From UBA8529 sp964390565 (GTDB lineage: Bacteria > Bacteroidota > Bacteroidia > Bacteroidales > Tenuifilaceae), in assembly GCA_964390565.1 (NCBI GenBank), contig CAYMII010000001.1:62001-126000 (forward strand): a DNA stretch of 64,000 nucleotides, given 5' to 3'. The notes beneath the pieces were generated by a model. The model saw only the letters and a list, made by a program, of their open reading frames with translations, was not told the origin of the DNA and did not search any database. Numbering within the stretch: position 1 is the first letter of the stretch; every line of letters starts with the position of its first letter. The translations under genes and the position numbers were made by a program. Shown here in pieces: positions 6,937 to 15,257 of the stretch.

Positions 6937-7815
6937 ATGTACTTTAAATACAACGAACCGCTATTTCGCCCTCCAGCCGAGGCTTATTCGGCGATAATTC
7001 AAGCAACTTTAGGTTGTTCTTGGAATCGATGTGCATTTTGTGAGATGTATACCTCAAAAAAGTTTAAGGTTCGTAAAATTGAAGAGCTAAAGCCTGAGAT
7101 TGAAACCCTTTCGAAGATATATGTTGGTGCAAAAAAGGTTTTCCTTGCCGATGGGAATGCATTTGTTTTATCGGCAAATAATCTGATTCCCATTCTCGAG
7201 GAGATTAATAAACATTTTGGACGAATTCAACGGATCTCATCATACGCATTACCAAAGGATATATTGAGTAAAAGCGATGATGAGCTTAAAAAGCTAAGAG
7301 AACTTGGCATTAAACTACTTTATGTTGGCATCGAAACGGGTGATGATGAGCTGTTACAGCTGATTAACAAAGGTGAAACATCTCAATCAACGGTTGACGG
7401 TATTTTAAAGGCGCATAATGCGGGAATTGAGACATCAATAATGATTATTAACGGACTTGGAGGCAAGCAATTTACTAAGCAACATGCTGTTAACTCTGCC
7501 CGAATTATCAATAAAATCAACCCTCGATTTCTATCGACTTTAACGTTAAGCATGCCATTTGGCGAGAATCATTTTAAAGATAGGTTTAAGGGAGAGTATA
7601 TTTCGCTTTCTGTAGTTGAACTTTACGAGGAGTTGAGAACATTTATTGGTTTAACAGAGCTAAGTAATGTGATCTATCGAAGTAACCATGTGTCAAATAA
7701 TTTGATACTTAGCGGTACTTTATCAAAAGATAAGGATAACATTATTGAACAGATTGATGTGGCTATTGCTTCTATACCAAGAGGGCTATACCCCTCATCA
7801 CCGTTGATGTTGTAA
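6937..7815 (+). CDS. Radical SAM protein (CX4CX2C cluster motif)
   Basis: A 292-residue radical SAM enzyme. The cluster motif GCSWNRCAFCEMY places Cys27, Cys32 and Cys35 for the [4Fe-4S] cluster with CX4CX2C spacing rather than the commonest CX3CX2C; this spacing is seen in one uncharacterised subgroup of the Elp3/COG1032-like proteins. The TIM-barrel region contains KLLYVGIETGDDELL (the usual glycine-containing S-adenosylmethionine strand) and SIMIINGLGG. There are no extra C-terminal cysteine clusters or a B12 domain. The start chosen is the ATG giving MYFKYNEPLF, which directly precedes the conserved PAEAYSAI segment. The substrate is unknown. A glutamine amidotransferase gene follows after 44 bp. 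Confidence 0.85.
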   Translation: MYFKYNEPLFRPPAEAYSAIIQATLGCSWNRCAFCEMYTSKKFKVRKIEELKPEIETLSKIYVGAKKVFLADGNAFVLSANNLIPILEEINKHFGRIQRISSYALPKDILSKSDDELKKLRELGIKLLYVGIETGDDELLQLINKGETSQSTVDGILKAHNAGIETSIMIINGLGGKQFTKQHAVNSARIINKINPRFLSTLTLSMPFGENHFKDRFKGEYISLSVVELYEELRTFIGLTELSNVIYRSNHVSNNLILSGTLSKDKDNIIEQIDVAIASIPRGLYPSSPLML

Positions 7816-7859
7816 AGGGTTAGTAATAATTTTAAAATCGAAACATTAAACTGTTTACC

Positions 7860-8537
7860 ATGAAAATAGGACTGCTCGTTTGCGATTATATTCAAGAGGG
7901 TTTCCCTGGTTACCCCGAACTTTTTGGCAATCTTTTACCCGAACACGAATTGGTTAACTATTATGTTTGCGATGGCGTGTTTCCCAAATCCGCGCATGAG
8001 CATGAGGCTTGGATTATAACTGGATCAAAGTATTCTGTTTATGATGATATTGAATGGATAAATAAGTTAAAAGTCTTTATACGCGATATTTCAAAGGCTG
8101 ATAAATACTGCATAGGGGTTTGTTTTGGACACCAGATGCTTGGTGAGGCAATGGGTGGAAAAGTTTTAAAGTCGCCAATGGGTTGGTGCGTAGGGGTTCA
8201 TCAATTTGAAGTTTTAGAGGCTGCGAGTTGGATGAATCCTAATCAACCTAAAGTAAATCTGCTTATGTCCTGTCAGGATCAGATTCAAGTCTTACCTCCA
8301 AATAGCAAAGTTATCGCAAAAGCTCCCAGATGTCCAGTTGGGATGATACAAATTGGAAACAAAATGTTGGGCATACAAGGCCATCCGGAGTTTACGGCAG
8401 ACTATGTAAAATATTTGATGGAGGATAGAACTAATCGGATTGGGGAACAGACAGTAAAAGAAGGCATCCAAAGCCTTAACATGCCAAAGCATAGCGATAT
8501 TGTTGGCAATTGGATTAACGATTTTATAAATACTTAA
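7860..8537 (+). CDS. Class I glutamine amidotransferase-like protein
   Basis: A 225-residue stand-alone class I amidotransferase domain. The nucleophile elbow is CIGVCFGHQMLG (Cys88), and the catalytic His176 and Glu178 lie in GIQGHPEF, so the triad is intact. The domain resembles the glutaminase part of GMP synthase but there is no synthetase domain. Related free-standing proteins act on gamma-glutamyl compounds or have unknown substrates. It lies 44 bp after the radical SAM gene, so the two are probably co-transcribed. The stop codon falls within the first copy of a CTTAAC tandem repeat. Confidence 0.85.
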   Translation: MKIGLLVCDYIQEGFPGYPELFGNLLPEHELVNYYVCDGVFPKSAHEHEAWIITGSKYSVYDDIEWINKLKVFIRDISKADKYCIGVCFGHQMLGEAMGGKVLKSPMGWCVGVHQFEVLEAASWMNPNQPKVNLLMSCQDQIQVLPPNSKVIAKAPRCPVGMIQIGNKMLGIQGHPEFTADYVKYLMEDRTNRIGEQTVKEGIQSLNMPKHSDIVGNWINDFINT

Positions 8538-8570
8538 CCTTAACCTTAACCTTAACCTTAACCTTAACCT
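8533..8570 (+). repeat. Tandem CTTAAC hexamer repeat (6.3 copies)
   Basis: Six perfect copies of CTTAAC plus two bases. The first copy supplies the stop codon of the amidotransferase gene and a T-rich run (8572-8578) follows. Copy number would be expected to vary by slippage, which would not alter the protein. Confidence 0.95.
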
Positions 8571-8671
8571 CTTTTTTTCTTCATTCACCTACTAATAATC
8601 CCAATTGGTCGATTGATTTTATGTAAACACAAAGCATCAATCTAATTTTGTTTCCGTTAATAATTATTGAG

Positions 8672-9070
8672 ATGGAAGCATATGGATGCATTCATAAATG
8701 GTTTAGCCATTTGATAAGTTGTAATAATTCGAATAAGAAAGGTATTGTTATACCAACAATTTGGGTCGATTCACCTGAGCTAACTGCATCGTATTACCAA
8801 AATTACCTTGGATTCAGTAGGATAATTTCATGCCCAATAAAAGGAACGATATTGCTCAAAAATGATAAAAATTGGTTGCTGGTTAAACCTATTTTGAAAA
8901 ACTTTGTAAGTGAAAATCAACGGCTAAAGTTATATTCTAAAAATTTAGAAGAGGATTATTCTCTTGTTTACGATAAAGTAAGAGTAATTCAACCGTACAA
9001 ATTAAAATCAATCGAAAAATTTACTATAAAAGATTGTAATGGCATAGAAATTGAGTACAGCGCAAGCTGA
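8672..9070 (+). CDS. Small VOC/glyoxalase-like protein
   Basis: About 132 residues. The frame is open from a TTG at 8648, but the ATG at 8672 is preferred. The segment IPTIWVDSPELTASYYQNYLGF resembles the opening strand and helix of a vicinal-oxygen-chelate domain (residue pattern: strand, Asp, helix, YY..LGF), and the end DCNGIEIEYSAS resembles the closing D.dGn.iE strand. The usual metal-binding His/Glu set is incomplete: only the terminal Glu is clear, so it may be non-catalytic or bind a ligand. The assignment is moderate. It lies between the hexamer repeat and the TonB receptor gene. Confidence 0.5.
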   Translation: MEAYGCIHKWFSHLISCNNSNKKGIVIPTIWVDSPELTASYYQNYLGFSRIISCPIKGTILLKNDKNWLLVKPILKNFVSENQRLKLYSKNLEEDYSLVYDKVRVIQPYKLKSIEKFTIKDCNGIEIEYSAS

Positions 9071-9113
9071 AAAAGAAATTAAAAATCAACCCTAAAAGTA
9101 TTAAAAAAGACTG

Positions 9114-11465
9114 ATGAAAAATCTATTAAAATTGCTGCTAGCAACCCTAATCCTTTCAACAATTCAAATTTATTCGTTTGCTGATGATGCTCCAGAAGGA
9201 AAGCCCACTGTGAGCGGTTACATTAAGGATGCTACAAATGGTGAAGTATTAATTGGGGCAACGATACTTGTTAAAGAGGAAGGGAAGGGAACTGCTGCGA
9301 ACATTTATGGTTTCTACTCTTTAAGCCTTACACCGGGTAACTATACCCTTGTTTATTCATTTATTGGATACAATTCGATAGAAAAGGTTATTAAACTAAC
9401 TGAGAATACAACTATAAATGTTGAGCTTGAGCCTGAATCGCAAGTGTTAGAAGAGGTGGTTGTTAGTAGTGAGAAACCAAACTCAAATATTACAAAACCA
9501 CAAATGAGCGTTACGCGTTTGGAAATGAAGAGTATTCAGCGTATCCCCGCATTAATGGGTGAGGTTGATATTATTAAAGCGATACAAATGCTCCCAGGTG
9601 TGCAGTCTACTGCCGAGGGTTCATCAGGCTTTAGCGTTAGAGGCGGTTCTTCTGATCAAAACCTAATACAGCTCGATGAAGCAACAGTTTATAATGCATC
9701 GCATGTTATGGGTTTTTTCTCGGTATTTAATAATGATGCCATTAAAGATTTAAAACTATATAAGGGAGATATCCCTGCTTCAAGCGGAGGTCGTTTGTCA
9801 TCATTGCTTGACGTAAGGATGAAGGACGGAAATTCTAAGAATATCGAGGGAACAGGTGGTTTAGGTACTATTTCTGGACGATTTACAATTGAAGGACCAA
9901 TAATTAAAGATACCTCATCTTTTATTGTTTCGGGAAGAAGATCGTGGATTGATATGTTTTTCCCTTTATTTAAAAATCAGGAGGTTAAAGATTCTAAACT
10001 TTACTTTTACGATCTTAACGCTAAGGTAAATTATACGATAAACGAGAATAACCGAATTTATCTTTCTGGGTATTTTGGTCGTGATGTATATAAGATCATG
10101 TCTTCTGAATTCGCGTATGGTAACCAAACAATGACGCTACGCTGGAACCACCTTTTTAGTAAAAAATTATTTTTAAACTCTACTCTTATCTACAGCAATT
10201 ACAACTATTTACTTGGTTCTGATTTTGAAGATGCAAGCGCATTTAAGTGGACATCGGATATGAATGATTATAGCTTACGTTTCAATTTCAACTACTTTCT
10301 AAATCAAAATAATAATATCCAATTTGGGATACAATCAACTTTCCATAAGTTTAATCCTGGATTAGTTGAGGGAACAAGTTCTCAATCGATGATTAATAAA
10401 TTGAAATTAGATAATAATTATGCATTTGAACATGGAGTTTATGCCATGAATGAGCAATTGATAGGGACTAAATTGACATTAAAGTATGGTTTGCGATTAT
10501 CCATTTTTCAAAATGTAGGTAGTGCTCAGGTTTTTAAATATGACGAAAACTATGAAGTTGTTGATGCTTCCAATTATAGTAAAGGTGAAATTTTTAATAC
10601 ATATGTTCGGTTAGAACCTCGTTTGGGATTAAGCTATGCTTTTAATAGCGCAAATTCAATAAAGATGAGCTATTCAAGGACATATCAATACGTGCAACAA
10701 GCTTCAAACTCTCAAGGTGGAACACCCCTTGATGTTTGGTATCCAGCATCACCCAATGTGAAGCCGCAGAAATCCGATATGTATGTATTGGGATATTTCA
10801 GAAACTTTATGGAGAATACTATTGAAACATCTGCTGAAGTTTATTATAAAACTATTGATGATGTGATTGATTTTAAGGAGCATGCTAACCCATTTTTAAA
10901 TGAAAAACTCGAAGGAGAGTTACGTGTTGGCAAGGGTCGTGCTTATGGTTTAGAGTTGATGGCTAAGATTAATCGGAAGAAATTTGGGGGTTGGATTAGC
11001 TACACATATGCGAGAGCATTTAGGACAATCCCAACCATTGAGAAAAATCAGGAGTTCAATGCTCCCTACGATAAACCGCATAGCGCAACTGTTGTTTTAA
11101 GTTACGATTTTAATAAACGAGTAACCCTATCAGCTAATTGGATTTATTCAACAGGCCAACCATTAACTGCTCCAACCAAAAGAATAGAAATTGATGGAAC
11201 TATAATTCCCGTATATTCTGAAAGGAATGGAATGCGATACCCCGATTATCATCGATTAGATTTATCATTAACAGTTAAAACCAAGAAATCTTTTACCCGT
11301 CGATGGAAAGGGGAGTGGAACTTTTCAATCTATAATGTATATAATCGTAAAAATGCATGGGTAATAAATTTTGTTCAGGATAAAAATATTCCGACAAAAA
11401 CCTATGCTGAAAAAACTTATTTACTCCCTATTATACCTTCAATTTCTTATAACTTTAAATTCTAA
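9114..11465 (+). CDS. TonB-dependent outer-membrane receptor
   Basis: A 783-residue receptor with a signal peptide (residues 1-23), an N-terminal carboxypeptidase-regulatory-like domain (about 32-108, beginning VSGYIKDATNGEVLIGATI), a plug domain (about 130-240, with GFSVRGGSSDQNLIQLDEA) and a long C-terminal beta-barrel ending in aromatic Phe (ISYNFKF). It takes up an unidentified substrate using TonB-ExbBD energy. A DUF4249 lipoprotein gene follows after 4 bp, so this is the TonB-receptor/DUF4249 type rather than a SusCD polysaccharide pair. ExbB/ExbD-like genes are far away at 62254-63345. No iron or cobalamin regulatory site is visible upstream. Confidence 0.93.
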   Translation: MKNLLKLLLATLILSTIQIYSFADDAPEGKPTVSGYIKDATNGEVLIGATILVKEEGKGTAANIYGFYSLSLTPGNYTLVYSFIGYNSIEKVIKLTENTTINVELEPESQVLEEVVVSSEKPNSNITKPQMSVTRLEMKSIQRIPALMGEVDIIKAIQMLPGVQSTAEGSSGFSVRGGSSDQNLIQLDEATVYNASHVMGFFSVFNNDAIKDLKLYKGDIPASSGGRLSSLLDVRMKDGNSKNIEGTGGLGTISGRFTIEGPIIKDTSSFIVSGRRSWIDMFFPLFKNQEVKDSKLYFYDLNAKVNYTINENNRIYLSGYFGRDVYKIMSSEFAYGNQTMTLRWNHLFSKKLFLNSTLIYSNYNYLLGSDFEDASAFKWTSDMNDYSLRFNFNYFLNQNNNIQFGIQSTFHKFNPGLVEGTSSQSMINKLKLDNNYAFEHGVYAMNEQLIGTKLTLKYGLRLSIFQNVGSAQVFKYDENYEVVDASNYSKGEIFNTYVRLEPRLGLSYAFNSANSIKMSYSRTYQYVQQASNSQGGTPLDVWYPASPNVKPQKSDMYVLGYFRNFMENTIETSAEVYYKTIDDVIDFKEHANPFLNEKLEGELRVGKGRAYGLELMAKINRKKFGGWISYTYARAFRTIPTIEKNQEFNAPYDKPHSATVVLSYDFNKRVTLSANWIYSTGQPLTAPTKRIEIDGTIIPVYSERNGMRYPDYHRLDLSLTVKTKKSFTRRWKGEWNFSIYNVYNRKNAWVINFVQDKNIPTKTYAEKTYLLPIIPSISYNFKF

Positions 11466-11469
11466 TTCC

Positions 11470-12327
11470 ATGAAAAATCTCTTCAATATAAAATACTTTG
11501 TTGCTCTATTCAGTTTTGTATTTTTGGTTCATTCATGTACCGAAAAAATTGATTTTCCTTTAGATGATAACGGGAAAGTGCAATGTGTTATTTACGGAGC
11601 AATTACTACAGATACCACTGCACATAAAATTCGAATATCAAAGACCTCAGCCTATTATAGCAATAAGCCTAGCGAAACTATTTCTGGAGCCATTGTATCA
11701 ATATCTGATGGAGTAAATACGTTCCCATTAACTGAAAGCCCAACTGAACCCGGAAATTACTTAACTCAACCCGATGTCTATGGCGAACCCGGGAAAATGT
11801 ATATTTTACAAGTGAGTAACGTCGATTTAAATGGAGATGGTGTTCTGCAATCTTATACTGCTCAATCTGAACTTAAGCCTGTAACTCCATTAGATTCAAT
11901 TGATACGTGGTATAACAGTCGATTCGATTTTTGGGAAACCGATGTTTGGGCGAAAGATCCGTCAACCGAAGATTTCTACATGTTCAAAGCCTATATTGAT
12001 GGTGTTTTAAATGCTGATTCGTTGTTAAACCTTACAATTACTGATGATATTTTATTTAATGGAAGCAAAATAAATGGCAAAAGTGTTTATGCATTTCCTG
12101 AAAAAGATACAATAAAACCAGGATTGAGCATTATAACTATCGATATTTGTGGAATAACCAAAGACTACTTTAAGTTTTTAACAGAAGCTCAAACCATGGC
12201 TCGTCCACAAAATCCAATGTTTAGTGGACCGCCTGCAAATGTGAGAACCAATTTAAGTAATAATGCCTTGGGCTATTTTGCTGCCTATTCAGTTGCAAGT
12301 TGTAGTAAGCGAGTAAAGATAAAATGA
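11470..12327 (+). CDS. DUF4249 outer-membrane lipoprotein
   Basis: A 285-residue lipoprotein: signal peptide with lipobox LVHSC (Cys at about residue 22), then a DUF4249-type domain. The frame opens upstream at 11371 inside the receptor gene, but the ATG at 11470 is followed directly by a classic signal peptide and is taken as the start. DUF4249 proteins are coded beside TonB-dependent receptors across Bacteroidota and probably act as surface-exposed partners of the barrel. The conserved C-terminal AYSVASCSKRVKI segment is present. A strong terminator lies 20 bp downstream, closing the two-gene unit. Confidence 0.87.
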   Translation: MKNLFNIKYFVALFSFVFLVHSCTEKIDFPLDDNGKVQCVIYGAITTDTTAHKIRISKTSAYYSNKPSETISGAIVSISDGVNTFPLTESPTEPGNYLTQPDVYGEPGKMYILQVSNVDLNGDGVLQSYTAQSELKPVTPLDSIDTWYNSRFDFWETDVWAKDPSTEDFYMFKAYIDGVLNADSLLNLTITDDILFNGSKINGKSVYAFPEKDTIKPGLSIITIDICGITKDYFKFLTEAQTMARPQNPMFSGPPANVRTNLSNNALGYFAAYSVASCSKRVKIK

Positions 12328-12347
12328 TTTAAACCTATTTTTAACTA

Positions 12348-12376
12348 AAAACCTCATCAATAGCTGATGAGGTTTT
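12348..12376 (+). terminator. Intrinsic terminator after the receptor/lipoprotein pair
   Basis: A 12-bp perfect stem (12348-12359 with 12365-12376) with a 5-base loop and terminal T-run. Confidence 0.85.
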
Positions 12377-12458
12377 ATGCTAAGATTTCTCATAAGTTTC
12401 ATGATATTCTATTGACTAAAAATCTATCTTTAGTTGTTAAAAAGGAAGTGTCTAAAAA

Positions 12459-12923
12459 ATGGAAAAACTAATAACTTGGAAAAAAGGCTTTTTTAGCAAT
12501 ACTTTTCAATTATTTGAAAATGGGATACCTATTGGCACATTAAGTTTTGCTGTTTGGAGTAATAAAGCCACAGGTATTTTAAACGACAAAGAGTTTGAGT
12601 TTAAAACCAAAGGCTTTTTTAAACCTGAAACGACAATAGTTGATAATAAGACAGGTGCAATAATAGGAAATATCAATTACAACACATGGAAAACAAAGGC
12701 TACAATTAATATTGCTGATGGAAAAGTTTGTGAATGGCAATACTCCAATCTTTGGCACACGAAGTGGGCGTTAAGTCAAGGCCTTTATTTCATCAACTAC
12801 AGGAGTTCATCTATAAAAGGTGAGATTATTTCCCATCTACCTGATGAAGTTTTAATACTATCAGGATTGTTCATTTCTAATTACTTTTCGAGGGCTCATG
12901 CTGCTGTGGCTGCTGCAACTTAA
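12459..12923 (+). CDS. Hypothetical beta-rich protein
   Basis: A 154-residue protein that I do not recognise with confidence. Its first 110 residues look like repeated short beta strands around Gly-Phe-Phe and Trp motifs (WKKGFFSNTF, FKTKGFFKPETTI, INYNTWKTKATI, CEWQYSNLWHTKW), reminiscent of the LURP-one/tubby-like barrel, but this is only a suggestion. The C-terminal 30 residues are hydrophobic and end AHAAVAAAT, so it may be anchored to a membrane by its tail. It stands alone between two terminators and is a single-gene transcript. Confidence 0.6.
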   Translation: MEKLITWKKGFFSNTFQLFENGIPIGTLSFAVWSNKATGILNDKEFEFKTKGFFKPETTIVDNKTGAIIGNINYNTWKTKATINIADGKVCEWQYSNLWHTKWALSQGLYFINYRSSSIKGEIISHLPDEVLILSGLFISNYFSRAHAAVAAAT

Positions 12924-12944
12924 CTGATTACTAATAAATGTTAC

Positions 12945-12979
12945 AAACTCCTATCAATGCTAATTGGTAAGAGTTTTTT
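12945..12979 (+). terminator. Intrinsic terminator after the hypothetical gene
   Basis: A 14-base arm (12945-12958) pairs with 12963-12976 at 12 positions around GCTA, followed by T residues. Confidence 0.7.
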
Positions 12980-13106
12980 CTTTCTTTTAGTGGGTTGACA
13001 ACAATCTTGGGTGTAATGTTTTTTTCGCACGTAAAATTCCCTACATTTATCTGCGTTTTAAAAAATGTATTTCAATTGTTTTTAACTAATTTAAAATCAA
13101 CAATAT

Positions 13107-13877
13107 ATGGGATACTCAATTTTGAAATATGAGCAGGAATCGGGCATTGGAATTATTACAATTTCTCGACCCGAAGCCTTAAACGCCTTAAATATCTTGT
13201 TTTTCAAGGAGTTTAACGATTTGTTACATACTCTTCATTCAGCTAAAGACTTAAGAGTGTTAATCCTAACTGGTGATGGAAAAGCATTTGTTGCAGGGGC
13301 TGATATTGCCGAGATGCAAAAAATGAAGGTTAAGGAAGGGTATAACTTCTCAAAAATTGGGCAAGAGGCTTTTAGTAAACTCGTAAACCTCGAAGTACCT
13401 GTTATTGCTGCTGTAAACGGATTTGCATTGGGTGGAGGCTGCGAGTTGGCAATGGCTTGCGATTTTAGAATAGCTAGCTCAAGAGCAAAATTTGGTATGC
13501 CTGAGGTTAGCCTTGGGTTAATCCCTGGTTATGGCGGTACTCAACGTTTATCGAGATTGGTTGGGCTTGGTGATGCTCTTTATCTCGTACTTACAGGTCA
13601 AATGATTGATGCTGCAGAAGCTCTGAGAATAGGTTTAGTACAAAAGGTGGTTGAGCCCGAGAATTTACTAGTTGAGGCTAAAAATCTTGCTTCGAAAATT
13701 GCTGAGCAAGGGCCATATGCTATAAAAACTGCAAAAAAAGTAATTAGAAAAGGTTACAGTATTGAGATTGATAGGGGATTTGAACTCGAAGCAGAATCAT
13801 TTTCAAAGATGTTCGAAAAGGATGGAATCGAGGGAATGAAAGCTTTCCTTGAGAAACGTAAACCAAATTGGAACTAA
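13107..13877 (+). CDS. crt: Enoyl-CoA hydratase (crotonase)
   Basis: A 256-residue crotonase-fold protein that hydrates trans-2-enoyl-CoA (typically crotonyl-CoA) to 3-hydroxyacyl-CoA. The oxyanion-hole segments are FVAGADIAEM and NGFALGGGCELAMACDF. Both catalytic glutamates appear, one in GGGCELAM and one in FGMPEVSLGLIPGYGG. Length is normal for short-chain enoyl-CoA hydratases. It is the first of five forward genes (crotonase, dehydrogenase, thiolase, two acyl-CoA dehydrogenases) with gaps of 21 to 42 bp, consistent with one operon ending at the terminator at 18921. Confidence 0.92.
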   Translation: MGYSILKYEQESGIGIITISRPEALNALNILFFKEFNDLLHTLHSAKDLRVLILTGDGKAFVAGADIAEMQKMKVKEGYNFSKIGQEAFSKLVNLEVPVIAAVNGFALGGGCELAMACDFRIASSRAKFGMPEVSLGLIPGYGGTQRLSRLVGLGDALYLVLTGQMIDAAEALRIGLVQKVVEPENLLVEAKNLASKIAEQGPYAIKTAKKVIRKGYSIEIDRGFELEAESFSKMFEKDGIEGMKAFLEKRKPNWN

Positions 13878-13898
13878 GAAAAACAATAAACATAACAT

Positions 13899-15236
13899 AT
13901 GAACTACGAGGATAAACTTCAGAATGTATCGGTCTTGGGGGCTGCTGGTAAAATGGGATCTGGTATCCTATTGCTTACAGCCGTTGAGATGGCAGATATG
14001 CAGCTTAAGCCCGAGAATAAAGGGAAAAGCTTTATTCTTAACGCTATTGATGTTTCACCTATAGCCTTAACAGGGTTATATGGGTATTTAAAAACTCAGG
14101 TTAAAAAGATTGCCGAAAAAAAGGTTGTTCAGCTTCGAGGAATGTATAAGGACAATCCTGATTTAATCGAGAATTCAGAGATTATTGACCAATATGTTGA
14201 TGATGTGCTTAAGCTAGTCCTTTTCAGCACTCGCATTGAATCAACCTACGATTCTACTTTAATCTTTGAGGCAATAGTTGAAGATTCAGATATCAAAGTA
14301 AAAATTATATCTCAAATTCTTGAAAATAATAAGAGAGATCCTTGGTTCTTAACCAATACATCATCTGTTCCAATTGATGAGCTCGATTCTAGAGCAAAAC
14401 TCAACGGTAAAATCCTTGGATTCCACTTCTATAATCCTCCAGCAGTTCAAAAGTTAGTTGAGCTAATTACAACTAAAAATACCAACAAGGAGTTGATCGA
14501 ATTCTCTAAGGTTTATGCTAAAAACCTAAATAAGAAGTTAGTTCCTTCAAACGATTTTGCGGGCTTTATTGGCAATGGCCATTTTATGCGCGATCTTTTG
14601 TTTGGAATTAAACAATCGAATGATTTATCGAAAGACTTCTCTTTTGCAGAATCAATCTATATCGTAAACAGGGTTAGCCAAGATTTCCTTATTCGTCCAA
14701 TGGGTATTTTCCAATTAATGGACTATGTTGGCGTTGACGTTTGTCAAAGGATTCTTCAAGTAATGAGTTCTAGGCTTAATAACCCTGCTTTGCATAGTGA
14801 GCTAATCGATAAGTTGATGAGCCTTGGTGTTAAAGGTGGTCAAAATTCAGATGGTTCTCAAAAATCAGGAATCCTGCTTTATGAGAAGGGTAAGCCAGTT
14901 GCTATCTACGATCCAAGTGTTAAGGATTACGTTCATATCGAATCGTTCCGTGCAACCGTTGATGGAAAATTAGGAAAGTTACCAAACTCCCACAAGCCAT
15001 GGAAAGATATTGTTGGGAATAAACAAAAAGATGGTCTTCTTAAGGGTTATTTTGATGAGCTAAAATCATTAAATACCCTAGGCTCAAAACTTTCGAAGGA
15101 GTATCATTTAACCTCGAAAAATATTGGTTTGAACCTTGTTAAGGATGGCATTGCCGATAACGATGAGAATGTAAATACCGTTATGCTAACAGGTTTCTTC
15201 CATGCATATGGACCTATCAATAACTACATGGATTAA
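13899..15236 (+). CDS. 3-hydroxyacyl-CoA dehydrogenase (long form)
   Basis: A 445-residue NAD-dependent 3-hydroxyacyl-CoA dehydrogenase, oxidising 3-hydroxybutyryl-CoA-type substrates to 3-oxoacyl-CoA. The Rossmann fingerprint is VLGAAGKMGSGI near the N-terminus, and the catalytic-His strand is GFHFYNPPAVQKLVELI. The helix with the conserved Asn (FAGFIGNGHFMRD) leads into the C-terminal dimer domain (IFQLMDYVGVDV). It is much longer than classical Hbd (about 280 residues): extra sequence lies both inside the NAD domain (about residues 60-100) and in a C-terminal extension after about residue 310. It is 21 bp after the crotonase gene. Confidence 0.88.
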   Translation: MNYEDKLQNVSVLGAAGKMGSGILLLTAVEMADMQLKPENKGKSFILNAIDVSPIALTGLYGYLKTQVKKIAEKKVVQLRGMYKDNPDLIENSEIIDQYVDDVLKLVLFSTRIESTYDSTLIFEAIVEDSDIKVKIISQILENNKRDPWFLTNTSSVPIDELDSRAKLNGKILGFHFYNPPAVQKLVELITTKNTNKELIEFSKVYAKNLNKKLVPSNDFAGFIGNGHFMRDLLFGIKQSNDLSKDFSFAESIYIVNRVSQDFLIRPMGIFQLMDYVGVDVCQRILQVMSSRLNNPALHSELIDKLMSLGVKGGQNSDGSQKSGILLYEKGKPVAIYDPSVKDYVHIESFRATVDGKLGKLPNSHKPWKDIVGNKQKDGLLKGYFDELKSLNTLGSKLSKEYHLTSKNIGLNLVKDGIADNDENVNTVMLTGFFHAYGPINNYMD

Positions 15237-15257
15237 TTGGTTGTAAAAAAGATTGTT

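Noticed and set aside
8533..8570. Telomere-like hexamer
   Set aside because: It resembles a telomere repeat, but it is short, internal and next to a bacterial gene; no linear end is indicated.
8292..8588. Minus-strand frame with a run of Arg-Leu repeats
   Set aside because: The Arg-Leu run is just the translated CTTAAC repeat opposite the amidotransferase gene.
9000..9113. Cobalamin or other riboswitch upstream of the TonB receptor
   Set aside because: The upstream region is mostly the VOC-like gene and a 43-bp AT-rich gap; no riboswitch core such as the B12 box can be seen.
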